Shown here: one piece after another, positions 1-6,532 of the stretch
How the letters are laid out: the number at the start of each line of letters is the position of its first letter
Position numbering within the stretch: position 1 is the first letter of the stretch
NCBI GenBank assembly: GCA_905214265.1
Contig: CAJMLQ010000014.1
Coordinates: forward strand, 1-39,163
Source of the DNA: an uncultured bacterium
GTDB lineage: Bacteria > Bacillota > Clostridia > Oscillospirales > Ruminococcaceae
Reading direction: 5' to 3'
DNA: 39,163 nt
Program-made: the position numbers and the translations under genes
Notes under the pieces: generated by a model
Databases searched by the model: none
Told to the model about the DNA's origin: nothing
The model's input: the letters and a program-made list of their open reading frames with translations, nothing else

Positions 1-426
1 TGCTTCAGTTCCCCGATGGTGCCAGCAGTAAGGATCTCGCGCATTCGGTCGTACATGATAACGCTGCTCATGTTCCTTTTCGATTTGGGCGACCATCTCA
101 AAAAGTGCAGCGATTTGGGTGAATCCCTCTTCCCGTGCTTCTTTAGCGAAGGTGGGATACATTTCGGTCCATTCGTAGTTTTCGCCGCCGGCAGCATCCT
201 TCAGATTTGTTTCAGTATCTGCCATCTCGCCGCCGTGAAGCAGTTTGAACCAGATTTTGGCATGCTCCTTTTCGTTGTTGGCGGTCTCGGTGAAAAGTGC
301 GGCAATTTGCTCATAGCCATCTTTTTTCGCTTTTGAGGCATAATACGTGTACTTGTTGCGGGCCTGAGATTCGCCGGCGAACGCTGCGGCAAGATTGGCT
401 TCTGTTTTGGATCCTTTGAGTTCCAT
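1..426 (-). CDS. Rubrerythrin, 3' end outside window
   Basis: Rubrerythrins are non-haem di-iron proteins that reduce hydrogen peroxide in the cytoplasm of anaerobes. The reverse-strand frame starts MELKGSKTEANLAAAFAGES and carries the family pattern FAGESQARNKYTYYASKAKK, then NNEKEHAKIWFK, and a second-half helix IEKEHEQRY, so the di-iron Glu and His ligands of the four-helix bundle are visible. The C-terminal rubredoxin-like domain would lie beyond the window edge. An AGGAGG-type ribosome-binding site precedes the ATG at 426-424. The gene follows a PerR-like regulator by 33 bp and is probably co-transcribed with it. Oddity: from about position 60 to the edge the strict frame no longer looks like rubrerythrin, whereas the neighbouring frame reads MYDRMREILTAGTIGELK, a plausible helix. 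A frameshift or a contig-end error is possible. The family call is firm; intactness is not. Confidence 0.88.
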   Translation of the reverse strand, partial: MELKGSKTEANLAAAFAGESQARNKYTYYASKAKKDGYEQIAALFTETANNEKEHAKIWFKLLHGGEMADTETNLKDAAGGENYEWTEMYPTFAKEAREEGFTQIAALFEMVAQIEKEHEQRYHVRPNARDPYCWHHRGTEA

Positions 427-459
427 GAAAATAACCTCCTATTTTTTTATAACCACATT

Positions 460-879
460 TTATGGTTTCCACACTTTATCATGCCCAATCAGGCTGATGT
501 CTACCCGTTTTAATTCCAAGCCTTTTAGGGGATTTTCCTGCAGATACCGGTTTACAACCTCTAAAAGCCCCTTATCTGGATAATCCCGCACATGCCGCGT
601 ATCACAATCACAGACGTGAACATGTCCATAGGTATTGATATCGTAAATAACCGGTTCTCCAGCTGTGCCTACCCGCATGATGAGGCCTTTCTGTTCAAAA
701 AGGTTGAGAATGTTGTAGACCGTTGCAACCGTCATGCTGTTCCCCTGGCGTTTGAGAACCTTCAGAATATCCTCGGCAGTAACATGCGTATTCAGCTCCT
801 TGAGGATTTGATAGACCTCAAGCCGCTGTTTGGTGACCTGCACCCCGTTTTTCTTTAGGATGCTACGCAGTCTCTCCAT
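460..879 (-). CDS. Fur-family regulator, PerR-like
   Basis: A 139-residue Fur-superfamily repressor with an N-terminal winged helix (about residues 1-80, including SMTVATVYNILNLFEQKGLI) and a C-terminal dimerisation and metal domain. By eye the PerR regulatory metal ligands are kept: the His in NTHVTAEDIL, the Asp in VIYDINTYG, the two His in GHVHV, and an Asp eleven residues after the second His. The structural zinc site of PerR and Fur, two CxxC pairs, is missing: the first is replaced by CDC and the protein ends GHDKVWKP with no Cys. A good sigma-A promoter with a PerR-box-like element next to it precedes the gene, which suggests autoregulation. Rubrerythrin follows, fitting peroxide-stress control. 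The Fur-family call is firm; the PerR subtype is inferred from metal ligands and neighbour. Confidence 0.85.
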   Translation of the reverse strand: MERLRSILKKNGVQVTKQRLEVYQILKELNTHVTAEDILKVLKRQGNSMTVATVYNILNLFEQKGLIMRVGTAGEPVIYDINTYGHVHVCDCDTRHVRDYPDKGLLEVVNRYLQENPLKGLELKRVDISLIGHDKVWKP

Positions 880-917
880 GTGACACCACCTTCAGTTTTT
901 AGAATAACTTTAGAATT

Positions 918-946
918 AGTATATCCTATATTTTTAAAAATGTCAA
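918..946 (-). promoter_or_regulatory. Sigma-A promoter of the perR-like/rubrerythrin operon
   Basis: On the reverse strand a perfect -35 TTGACA (946-941) and a -10 TATACT (923-918) are separated by exactly 17 bases. The start codon of the Fur-family gene lies about 40 bases downstream with an AAGGTGG-type ribosome-binding site. Confidence 0.8.
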
Positions 947-952
947 GAGATT

Positions 953-967
953 TTATAACAATTTTAA
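953..967. promoter_or_regulatory. Putative PerR box
   Basis: TTATAACAATTTTAA matches the published Bacillus PerR-box consensus TTATAATNATTATAA at all but two of the defined positions. It sits six bases upstream of the -35 hexamer of the Fur-family gene. It also lies about 65 bases upstream of spoVAC, which starts in the opposite direction. Binding is inferred. Confidence 0.5.
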
Positions 968-1030
968 AATGTATATATTGCCGGCCTTCGCCGAAAATAG
1001 TGATATCCGTGTTGCGGAAAGGATGGTTCA

Positions 1031-1471
1031 ATGAAAAAGGTCACAGCCAACGAATACAGCGAGATGACGAAAAAAGCATCTCCAAATACAAAAAGCTGGT
1101 TTACGATCCCGATGGCGTTTCTGATAGGCGGACTGATCTGCACGCTGGGACAGGGGTTGATCGCATTGTGGAAATATCTTGGCGTCTCAGAAGAACTGGC
1201 TCCCACGGCGGCCTCCGTCACGCTGGTGTTTTTGAGCGCCTTGGCAACGGGGCTCAATGTTTACGACAAGCTGGCAAAGCACGCAGGCGCGGGCACGCTG
1301 GTCCCTATCACCGGGTTCGCCAACGCCGTGGTGTCCCCGGCGCTGGAATTTAAAAGCGAGGGCCTGATTCTGGGGCTGGGCGCAAAGCTCTTTTCGATCG
1401 CAGGGCCGGTTATCGTGTACGGCGTCACGGCATCCTGCATCTATGGGCTGATCTACTATCTCATCCGCTGA
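1031..1471 (+). CDS. spoVAC: Stage V sporulation protein AC
   Basis: SpoVAC is an integral inner-membrane protein of the spore that forms part of the channel moving Ca-dipicolinate in during sporulation and out at germination. The 146-residue protein has a short hydrophilic start and hydrophobic segments at about residues 25-50, 58-78, 90-110 and 120-146, with family patterns such as FLIGGLICTLGQG and the KHAGAGTLVPITGFANAVVS stretch. Length agrees with the family. The start follows GGAAAGGATGGTTCA, a workable ribosome-binding site. It is the first of three co-directional spoVA genes. The paralogous SpoVAE two genes on shares the GGxxCxxGQ and PLTGFG patterns. A forespore (sigma-G) promoter is expected; only a weak candidate can be seen around 970-1000. 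Confidence 0.95.
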   Translation: MKKVTANEYSEMTKKASPNTKSWFTIPMAFLIGGLICTLGQGLIALWKYLGVSEELAPTAASVTLVFLSALATGLNVYDKLAKHAGAGTLVPITGFANAVVSPALEFKSEGLILGLGAKLFSIAGPVIVYGVTASCIYGLIYYLIR

Positions 1472-1496
1472 GCGGGATTTGAAAGGAGCGAACACC

Positions 1497-2516
1497 ATGT
1501 CTCAAAAAATCGGCCGGAGCACTTTCCGGCTGGATAACCGGCCGTCGGCGGTCTCTTATGCTGCCGTCGGGGGAAAAAAAGAGGGAGAGGGACCGTTGGC
1601 GCGGGATTTTGACCTTCTGTGCGACGATTCTTCTTTTGGAGAGCAGACCTGGGAAAAGGCGGAAAGCCGCCTGCAAAAGGACGCGGTGAATAAGGCCCTG
1701 GAAAAGGCGCGGCTCTCCACCACGGATATCGATCTGATCTTTGCTGGGGACCTGCTCAACCAGTGCGTCGGCTCCACCTACGGCTTGCGGGATCTGGAGA
1801 TTCCGTTTCTGGGACTGTACGGAGCCTGCTCCACCATGGCGGAGAGCCTCTGTGTGGCATCGCTGTTCGTGGACAACGGTTTGGCGATACATGCAGCTGC
1901 GGTGACGTCCTCTCACTTTTGTTCAGCGGAACGGCAGTTCCGCTTCCCGCTGGAATATGGGGGCCAGCGTCCGCCCACCGCCCAGTGGACCGCCACGGCC
2001 TCGGGAGCAGTCATTGTAGGCGGTTCAGCGAAGCCACCCTATATCCGGGAGGTCTGCATCGGGAAGATCACGGATCTAGGCATAACCGACGCCAACAATA
2101 TGGGGGCGGCCATGGCTCCGGCGGCCGCTTCCACCATCGAGACCTTTCTTAAGGATACCGGAACTTGCCCGAAGGATTACGATTTGATCCTGACCGGGGA
2201 TTTGGGGAAGGTGGGAAAGGATCTGCTGCTGGAACTGCTCACCCGTCAGGGAATCGACATTTCCGGCCAGCACGACGACTGCGGCCTGATGCTTTACGAT
2301 CTGGAGGGACAGGATGTCCATGCGGGCGGCTCCGGCTGCGGCTGCTCGGCGTCGGTACTCTGCGCTTATGTGTTTCCTCGGCTGGCGTCAGGGGTGTACA
2401 AGGACGTGCTGTTTATCGCCACTGGTGCGTTGATGTCTCCCACCTCGGTGCAGCAGGGAGAGAGCATTCCCGGCATTGCCCACCTGGTCCATCTCAGCCA
2501 CGAGCGGGGCGGATAA
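1497..2516 (+). CDS. spoVAD: Stage V sporulation protein AD
   Basis: SpoVAD is a soluble thiolase-fold protein that binds dipicolinic acid and associates with the SpoVA channel in the spore. The 339-residue product shows the thiolase-like signature GLYGACSTMAESLCVASLFV near the middle and a Gly- and Cys-rich segment (SGCGCSASVL) near the C-terminus. The ATG at 1497 is preferred over an upstream in-frame TTG at 1479 because GAAAGGAG lies ten bases before it. The gene begins 25 bp after spoVAC and is followed 16 bp later by spoVAE, the conserved AC-AD-AE order. Confidence 0.95.
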   Translation: MSQKIGRSTFRLDNRPSAVSYAAVGGKKEGEGPLARDFDLLCDDSSFGEQTWEKAESRLQKDAVNKALEKARLSTTDIDLIFAGDLLNQCVGSTYGLRDLEIPFLGLYGACSTMAESLCVASLFVDNGLAIHAAAVTSSHFCSAERQFRFPLEYGGQRPPTAQWTATASGAVIVGGSAKPPYIREVCIGKITDLGITDANNMGAAMAPAAASTIETFLKDTGTCPKDYDLILTGDLGKVGKDLLLELLTRQGIDISGQHDDCGLMLYDLEGQDVHAGGSGCGCSASVLCAYVFPRLASGVYKDVLFIATGALMSPTSVQQGESIPGIAHLVHLSHERGG

Positions 2517-2532
2517 GGGGATAGGAGGAAGT

Positions 2533-2904
2533 ATGGAAACTTTTTGGGAATATGCGAAGGCCTTTCTCATCGGCGGAGCGCTCTGTGCGGTGGGACAGGT
2601 CCTCATTGACTATACGAAGCTGACGCCGGCCCGGATCCTGGTAGCTTATGTGGTTGCCGGTGTGGTACTGGGAGGACTGGGGTGGTATCAGCCGCTGATC
2701 GATTTTGCCGGGGCCGGAGCCAGCGTTCCCCTGACGGGGTTTGGCAGCCTCCTGGCCAAGGGCGTCCGGGAGGCCATTGATAAGGATGGGCTGATGGGTG
2801 TTCTCTCCGGCGGACTGACCGCCTCTGCGGCCGGAATCACGGCGGCCATTGTCTTCGGGCTGATTGTCGCGCTGGTTTTCAAGCCCAAGGATAAGAACGA
2901 CTAG
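2533..2904 (+). CDS. spoVAE: Stage V sporulation protein AE (AEB type)
   Basis: A 123-residue membrane protein starting METFWEYAKAFLIGGALCAV, with hydrophobic segments at about residues 8-28, 35-55 and 95-117. It belongs with SpoVAC in the dipicolinate channel. The ATG at 2533 is chosen over an in-frame upstream ATG at 2476, which would overlap spoVAD by about 40 bases, because AGGAGGAAGT lies just before it and the shorter form matches the family length. It ends the spoVA operon and is followed by a hairpin terminator. Confidence 0.93.
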   Translation: METFWEYAKAFLIGGALCAVGQVLIDYTKLTPARILVAYVVAGVVLGGLGWYQPLIDFAGAGASVPLTGFGSLLAKGVREAIDKDGLMGVLSGGLTASAAGITAAIVFGLIVALVFKPKDKND

Positions 2905-2911
2905 AAAAATC

Positions 2912-2938
2912 AAAGGACTGGGGCAGCCCAGTCCTTTT
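2912..2938 (+). terminator. Terminator of the spoVA operon
   Basis: An 11-bp perfect stem (2912-2922 with 2927-2937) with a four-base loop sits eight bases after the spoVAE stop. The U tract is short (TTTTG), so termination may be incomplete. Confidence 0.7.
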
Positions 2939-2953
2939 GTGCGATAGACCGTT

Positions 2954-3394
2954 TTAATAGGCCTCCAGATCATCCAGAGAGCTGGTGACGCCCAGTTCGT
3001 CGGCGACATAGTAAAACAGCCGTTCCGTCATCTGCAGGAGCCGGGCCATTTCTTCATCTGAGATCTCAGTGGGAATATCCGTCGGGTACCGCGTCTCAAT
3101 GTAGTACCGGTTCAGCGCAGTGCTTTCGTCCATCCATTCCCGAAAGCTCTCGTCTACGGAGACAGCCCTGCGGCAGAGCCAGGTCAGATTGTGGCCGTCC
3201 ACCGCCTGGTGGGTCCGGGCCAGAATGAAGCCCTTCAGAGCCTTTTCCGCGCACTGCTGGCAGTGAAAGACCGTGGCGTTGTTCAGTGTATGGTCGCCGG
3301 ACAGCAGCTTGGCGGCCCGGTAGTCATCGTAGGCCGCGTTCATCCAGTCCTGATAGCGGCGGCTGTCGAAGGGGTTATTCCGGCGCCTTGTCAT
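2954..3394 (-). CDS. HEPN-domain protein
   Basis: A 146-residue all-helical protein of the HEPN superfamily (PF05168-like): FHCQQCAEKALKGFILA resembles the family helix AxxAAEKALKALL, followed by HNLTWLCRRA and an ETRYPTD motif typical of this subfamily. HEPN proteins are often RNases or toxins paired with a nucleotidyltransferase partner. The start MTRRRNNPFD at 3394 overlaps the upstream nucleotidyltransferase gene by 20 bases, so the two are probably translationally coupled. No clear RxxxxH RNase motif of the HepT type can be pointed to, so toxin activity is uncertain. The family call is good; the function is not known. Confidence 0.75.
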   Translation of the reverse strand: MTRRRNNPFDSRRYQDWMNAAYDDYRAAKLLSGDHTLNNATVFHCQQCAEKALKGFILARTHQAVDGHNLTWLCRRAVSVDESFREWMDESTALNRYYIETRYPTDIPTEISDEEMARLLQMTERLFYYVADELGVTSSLDDLEAY

Positions 3395-3689
3395 AGACGA
3401 GGACCCCCTTTTCCAGAATGCTATGGGCAAAGGAACGGCCAGACCCAGAGAACTGCTCCCATTCTTCGCCGGTATAGACGATGACGTCGTAGGGGATCTC
3501 ACAGTCCAACGTCAGATAGATGTCCTGCTCCAGCTTCCGCTTATCCGCTGTGTCCGCGACAACACAGAGTTTGAAACCGGTGACATTTTGGCGCAGGTCG
3601 TATTTCATGCTGAAAATATAAATCTTTCGGGGAGAGCAGAGAGACGCGATGCTCTCGATCAGTTCCTGTACGCAAGGGTTTTGGATCAA
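3375..3689 (-). CDS. Degenerate MNT-type nucleotidyltransferase partner of HEPN
   Basis: A 104-residue protein. Its pattern of IYIF, then a basic loop, then FKLCVVAD and PYDVIVYTGEEWEQF has the layout of minimal nucleotidyltransferases (MNT/NTP_transf_2). However, the active-site GSxARG is replaced by FSMKYD, and the DxD metal pair by GFKLC, so catalysis is unlikely. A TTG start at 3689 is used: an in-frame TGA lies just upstream and the nearby ATG is out of frame. GAGGGG precedes it. It overlaps the HEPN gene, the usual MNT-HEPN arrangement. It may be a binding-only antitoxin or a chaperone for HEPN. The family assignment relies on context and the C-terminal motif. Confidence 0.6.
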   Translation of the reverse strand: MIQNPCVQELIESIASLCSPRKIYIFSMKYDLRQNVTGFKLCVVADTADKRKLEQDIYLTLDCEIPYDVIVYTGEEWEQFSGSGRSFAHSILEKGVLVYDKAPE

Positions 3690-3728
3690 GGCCCCTCATC
3701 CTTTCCGTCGGGATATCCCGGCAGTTTT

Positions 3729-3757
3729 ATTATACACCTTTTTTGCTTGGATGAAAA
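3729..3757 (-). promoter_or_regulatory. Promoter of the MNT-HEPN pair
   Basis: On the reverse strand TTTTCA (-35, 3757-3752) and a perfect TATAAT (-10, 3734-3729) are spaced by 17 bases, 40 bases before the TTG start of the MNT gene. Confidence 0.6.
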
Positions 3758-3760
3758 GGC

Positions 3761-4042
3761 TCAGTCTCGGTGAAAGGCAGAATTCACTCCGTAAGGAGCG
3801 CTTTGCAGGCCCCGATACTTGGCCTCCCGGAGCATCCGGTCGTAACGTGTGGAAAGCGCCTTGATCTGATAGCAGCAGGCGTCGATCATGTCCTCGTCAG
3901 TGAGAATATCGAATTGGCTTCGGGCTGCGTTCAGCTGAAGCTGGAGATCGGAAAGCTCCTCCAGCAGGGCGGATTGCTTCTGCTGTTCCCTTCTCTGCAG
4001 CAGGGCCCGGACTTTTGCGGGAAGCTTGGCGGCAAAGTCCAT
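3761..4042 (-). CDS. DUF2508 (YaaL-like) family protein
   Basis: A 93-residue, highly charged, helical cytoplasmic protein. The core LLEELSDLQLQLNAARSQFD followed by DEDMIDACCYQIKALSTRYD matches the Firmicutes DUF2508/YaaL family pattern of a paired helix with (T)D..(L)ID..(Y)xI(K)A. YaaL-like genes usually sit near recR and bofA; here that context is absent. Function is unknown. GGAG lies seven bases before the ATG, and a 7-bp hairpin (4062-4083) lies just upstream of that ribosome-binding site. Confidence 0.75.
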   Translation of the reverse strand: MDFAAKLPAKVRALLQRREQQKQSALLEELSDLQLQLNAARSQFDILTDEDMIDACCYQIKALSTRYDRMLREAKYRGLQSAPYGVNSAFHRD

Positions 4043-4262
4043 TATATGCTCCTTTCTGCTCCTCCTGGAGTTTGCGCCAGGAGATGCCTGCGGTTTTCTG
4101 TCCGTATATTCGTATGAGGTAAATATTGGATGATATGCGCAGATTATGCGGGAGCCCGCTTTTTTTCAAGAGGATGCATGAATCCGTCCCGACGTACATA
4201 AGCTGGTAACAGCGCCCTGCCGGCAAGTCCCGGCGGGGGACCGGGAAAAGGAGGATATGAGC

Positions 4263-4436
4263 ATGGAAGGAAAAAGCTATGAGGTAAAATACTGTCCGGA
4301 ACGGGGGGAAAACGTCGGCATTGAAGTGGCGCGGGGCAAGGATGGAGAGCTGCGTCGTCGTTGCCTCTGCAGCGGCAACTGCCAGGAAGACAACTGCCAA
4401 GTCTGTCAGACGTCCGGCATCCTGCTGTGGAAGTAA
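4263..4436 (+). CDS. 57-residue Cys-rich protein, unknown function
   Basis: This small gene was found by reading forward from a strong AGGAGG (4249-4254) to an ATG eight bases on. The product has six cysteines in 57 residues (11, 34, 36, 40, 45, 48). The five later ones form CLCSGNCQEDNCQVC, a spacing suited to a small zinc or iron site or to disulfides. There is no signal peptide or membrane segment, and the protein ends ILLWK. A strong terminator follows 48 bases after the stop, so it is a discrete small transcription unit. An ATG two codons earlier (4257) lies too close to the ribosome-binding site. I do not recognise the family. Confidence 0.6.
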   Translation: MEGKSYEVKYCPERGENVGIEVARGKDGELRRRCLCSGNCQEDNCQVCQTSGILLWK

Positions 4437-4484
4437 AACCCGTTGATAAGCCTCCTGCAAAAACACATGGCGGAAAATTTTTCG

Positions 4485-4520
4485 AAACCGCGCCGGTCAA
4501 ATCACCGGCGCGGTTTTTTT
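4485..4520 (+). terminator. Strong rho-independent terminator
   Basis: A 13-bp GC-rich stem (4485-4497 with about 4504-4515) is followed by TTTTTTT. It ends the Cys-rich small gene. Confidence 0.88.
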
Positions 4521-4684
4521 AGATGCCGCTGAAAAGGGCTGTCCTCTTTGTTATTTATTTAACAGATTTCCCTACATTATAAAAGGGGACACTGCCGGGC
4601 CCTTCTTTCGGAGAGTCCGCACAATGCCCTAAATTTCGGGTAAAAACTTGTTTATCTTTGGGAAAACTTTTTTTCAAAAAAGGC

Positions 4685-4712
4685 TTTTCATTTTTGAATA
4701 AGCCGTTATAAT
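4685..4712 (+). promoter_or_regulatory. Promoter of the ABC exporter operon
   Basis: TTTTCA (4685-4690) and a perfect TATAAT (4707-4712) are 16 bases apart, about 75 bases before the first exporter start. A 7-bp hairpin (4734-4752) lies in the leader. The rest of 4521-4786 is AT-rich and shows no gene. Confidence 0.5.
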
Positions 4713-4786
4713 AGTTATGAACTCTTAATCCGCGGGCTTCGACTGGAGGCCCAAAACCTTCGTCTGTTGAGATTGGCGGTGATTCC

Positions 4787-6532
4787 ATGTTTCCTTTGAA
4801 ATGGGTTTGGGAAAACCTCAAGGGATACCGAGGCAAGTATATCCTGGCAATATGCTTGGTGATTTCGACTTCGCTGATGAACCTCGTGAACCCCTTAATT
4901 TCCCAGCAGATCATCGACCGGGTGCTGATGCCCCCCGAAGGCGTCGAACCGGAGATCAGTGCTCTGATCCCCCTTGTGGTGCTGATGATCGGTTTTACGC
5001 TGCTGCGCACAGGAGTTGGCTATTTGATGGTTATCACTTTTGAAAAAGCCGGCATCCTGGTTGCAACCAACATCCGCAGTTACATTTACCGGAACATGCA
5101 GAAACAGGACATGAGCTTTTATGACCGTAACCGCACCGGTGACCTGATGACCCGGCTGACCGGCGATATCGACGTCGTCCGGTATGTCACAGCCTATTCC
5201 GTCCGGATCGCGATTGATTCGGCGGTGGCGTTTATCGCGGTGTTGATCTACTTTCTGCGGACGGACGTTATCTTTACGCTCATTCTCTGCTGCCTTTTCC
5301 CGGTGCTCTTTGGAATTACATACACCTATTCCCGCAAGGTACGGCCCTATTACGCCGAACAGCGGGAGCGTCTGTCGGTGATGAATTCCCGTGCCCAGGA
5401 GAACATCGCTGGAAACCGGGTAGTGAAGGCCTTTGCCAAAGAGGCTTACGAAATCAGCCTGTTTGACAAAAAAAACAAAGACTATCACGATGCCAGTATT
5501 GCGGTCAGCTTTTTCTGGCTGAAATACTACCCGGCTATTGAAATGACCGCTCAAGCCATGTCCATCGTCGTTCTGTGCCTGGGAAGCCTTTTTGTCATCA
5601 ACGGCCGGATCACGGTGGGTCAGCTGATGGCGTTTTCCGGACTGGTCTGGACCTTTGCAAACCCCATCCGCAACCTGGGACCGTTGCTCAACGATGTTCA
5701 GCGTTTCATGACCAGCGCCTCCAAGGTTATCGAGCTTTATTATACCCGGCCGACCATTGTCAATCGCTACGGTTGCCGGGAAACCAGCGAGCGTCTGGAG
5801 GGAGACATCCGCTTTGAGGACGTCTGCCTGTCTCTGGCGGGGCATCCGCTTCTGAAGCACATCGACCTGCACATCAAGCCTGGCGAGACCGTGGCGGTCA
5901 TGGGCAACACTGGCTCCGGCAAGACCCTGCTGATGAACCTGATCCCCCGGCTTTACGACATCACCTCCGGCTCTCTGAAAATCGACGGCTTGCCCATTAA
6001 GGAGTGGGATCTCCGAACCCTGCGGCACAACATTGGCATGGCGACCCAGGACGTATTCCTGTTCTCGGATACGGTCGACGGAAACATTGCCTACGGAGAT
6101 TCCTCCATGAGTGAGGAGCAGACCCGGCATTACGCGGAAATTTCCGCCGCGGACTTCATTGACAAGATGGAAAACGGCTTTGACACCATTGTCGGCGAAC
6201 GGGGCGTCGGACTCTCAGGCGGCCAGAAGCAGCGAATCGCCCTGGCCCGGGCTTTGGCAATCCGGCCGGCCATCCTCATCCTGGATGACACCACCTCCGC
6301 CGTTGACATGGAAACCGAGCATTTCATCCAGGAGAGCCTGGACCACCTGGACTTCCCCTGCACCAAGATCATCGTAGCCCAGCGGATCTCCACCACCCGC
6401 CGTGCCGACCGGATCGTCGTCCTTAAGGACGGCGAAATTTCGGAGATCGGCACCCACGACGAGCTGGTGAAGCTGGGCGGCTACTATACGGAAATCTGCA
6501 CCCTCCAGGAAGCGATCGGAGGTGAGGACTGA
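4787..6532 (+). CDS. ABC exporter half, degenerate ATPase site subunit
   Basis: A 581-residue half-transporter of the type-IV (ABC-B) exporter fold, with six membrane segments in about residues 18-310 and an ATPase domain at about 340-580. Walker A is GNTGSGKT (373-380) and the signature LSGGQ is canonical (476-480). The Walker B catalytic Glu is replaced by Asp (D500-D501), and the switch His by Gln (Q532). That is the pattern of the degenerate-site partner in heterodimeric exporters such as LmrC/BmrC/TM287. It overlaps the next gene by one base (TGATG). The pair probably exports drugs, lipids or peptides; the substrate cannot be read from sequence. The ribosome-binding site (GGCGGTGAT) is weak. 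Confidence 0.9.
   Translation: MFPLKWVWENLKGYRGKYILAICLVISTSLMNLVNPLISQQIIDRVLMPPEGVEPEISALIPLVVLMIGFTLLRTGVGYLMVITFEKAGILVATNIRSYIYRNMQKQDMSFYDRNRTGDLMTRLTGDIDVVRYVTAYSVRIAIDSAVAFIAVLIYFLRTDVIFTLILCCLFPVLFGITYTYSRKVRPYYAEQRERLSVMNSRAQENIAGNRVVKAFAKEAYEISLFDKKNKDYHDASIAVSFFWLKYYPAIEMTAQAMSIVVLCLGSLFVINGRITVGQLMAFSGLVWTFANPIRNLGPLLNDVQRFMTSASKVIELYYTRPTIVNRYGCRETSERLEGDIRFEDVCLSLAGHPLLKHIDLHIKPGETVAVMGNTGSGKTLLMNLIPRLYDITSGSLKIDGLPIKEWDLRTLRHNIGMATQDVFLFSDTVDGNIAYGDSSMSEEQTRHYAEISAADFIDKMENGFDTIVGERGVGLSGGQKQRIALARALAIRPAILILDDTTSAVDMETEHFIQESLDHLDFPCTKIIVAQRISTTRRADRIVVLKDGEISEIGTHDELVKLGGYYTEICTLQEAIGGED

Noticed and set aside
970..1000. A forespore (sigma-G) promoter for spoVAC
   Set aside because: GTATA and CGAAAATA are present with roughly the right spacing, but the match is too weak to list as a feature.
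4136..4170. A small GCGG/CCGC hairpin followed by seven T upstream of the Cys-rich gene
   Set aside because: The stem is only four base pairs and no transcript is known to arrive there. It was not counted as a terminator.
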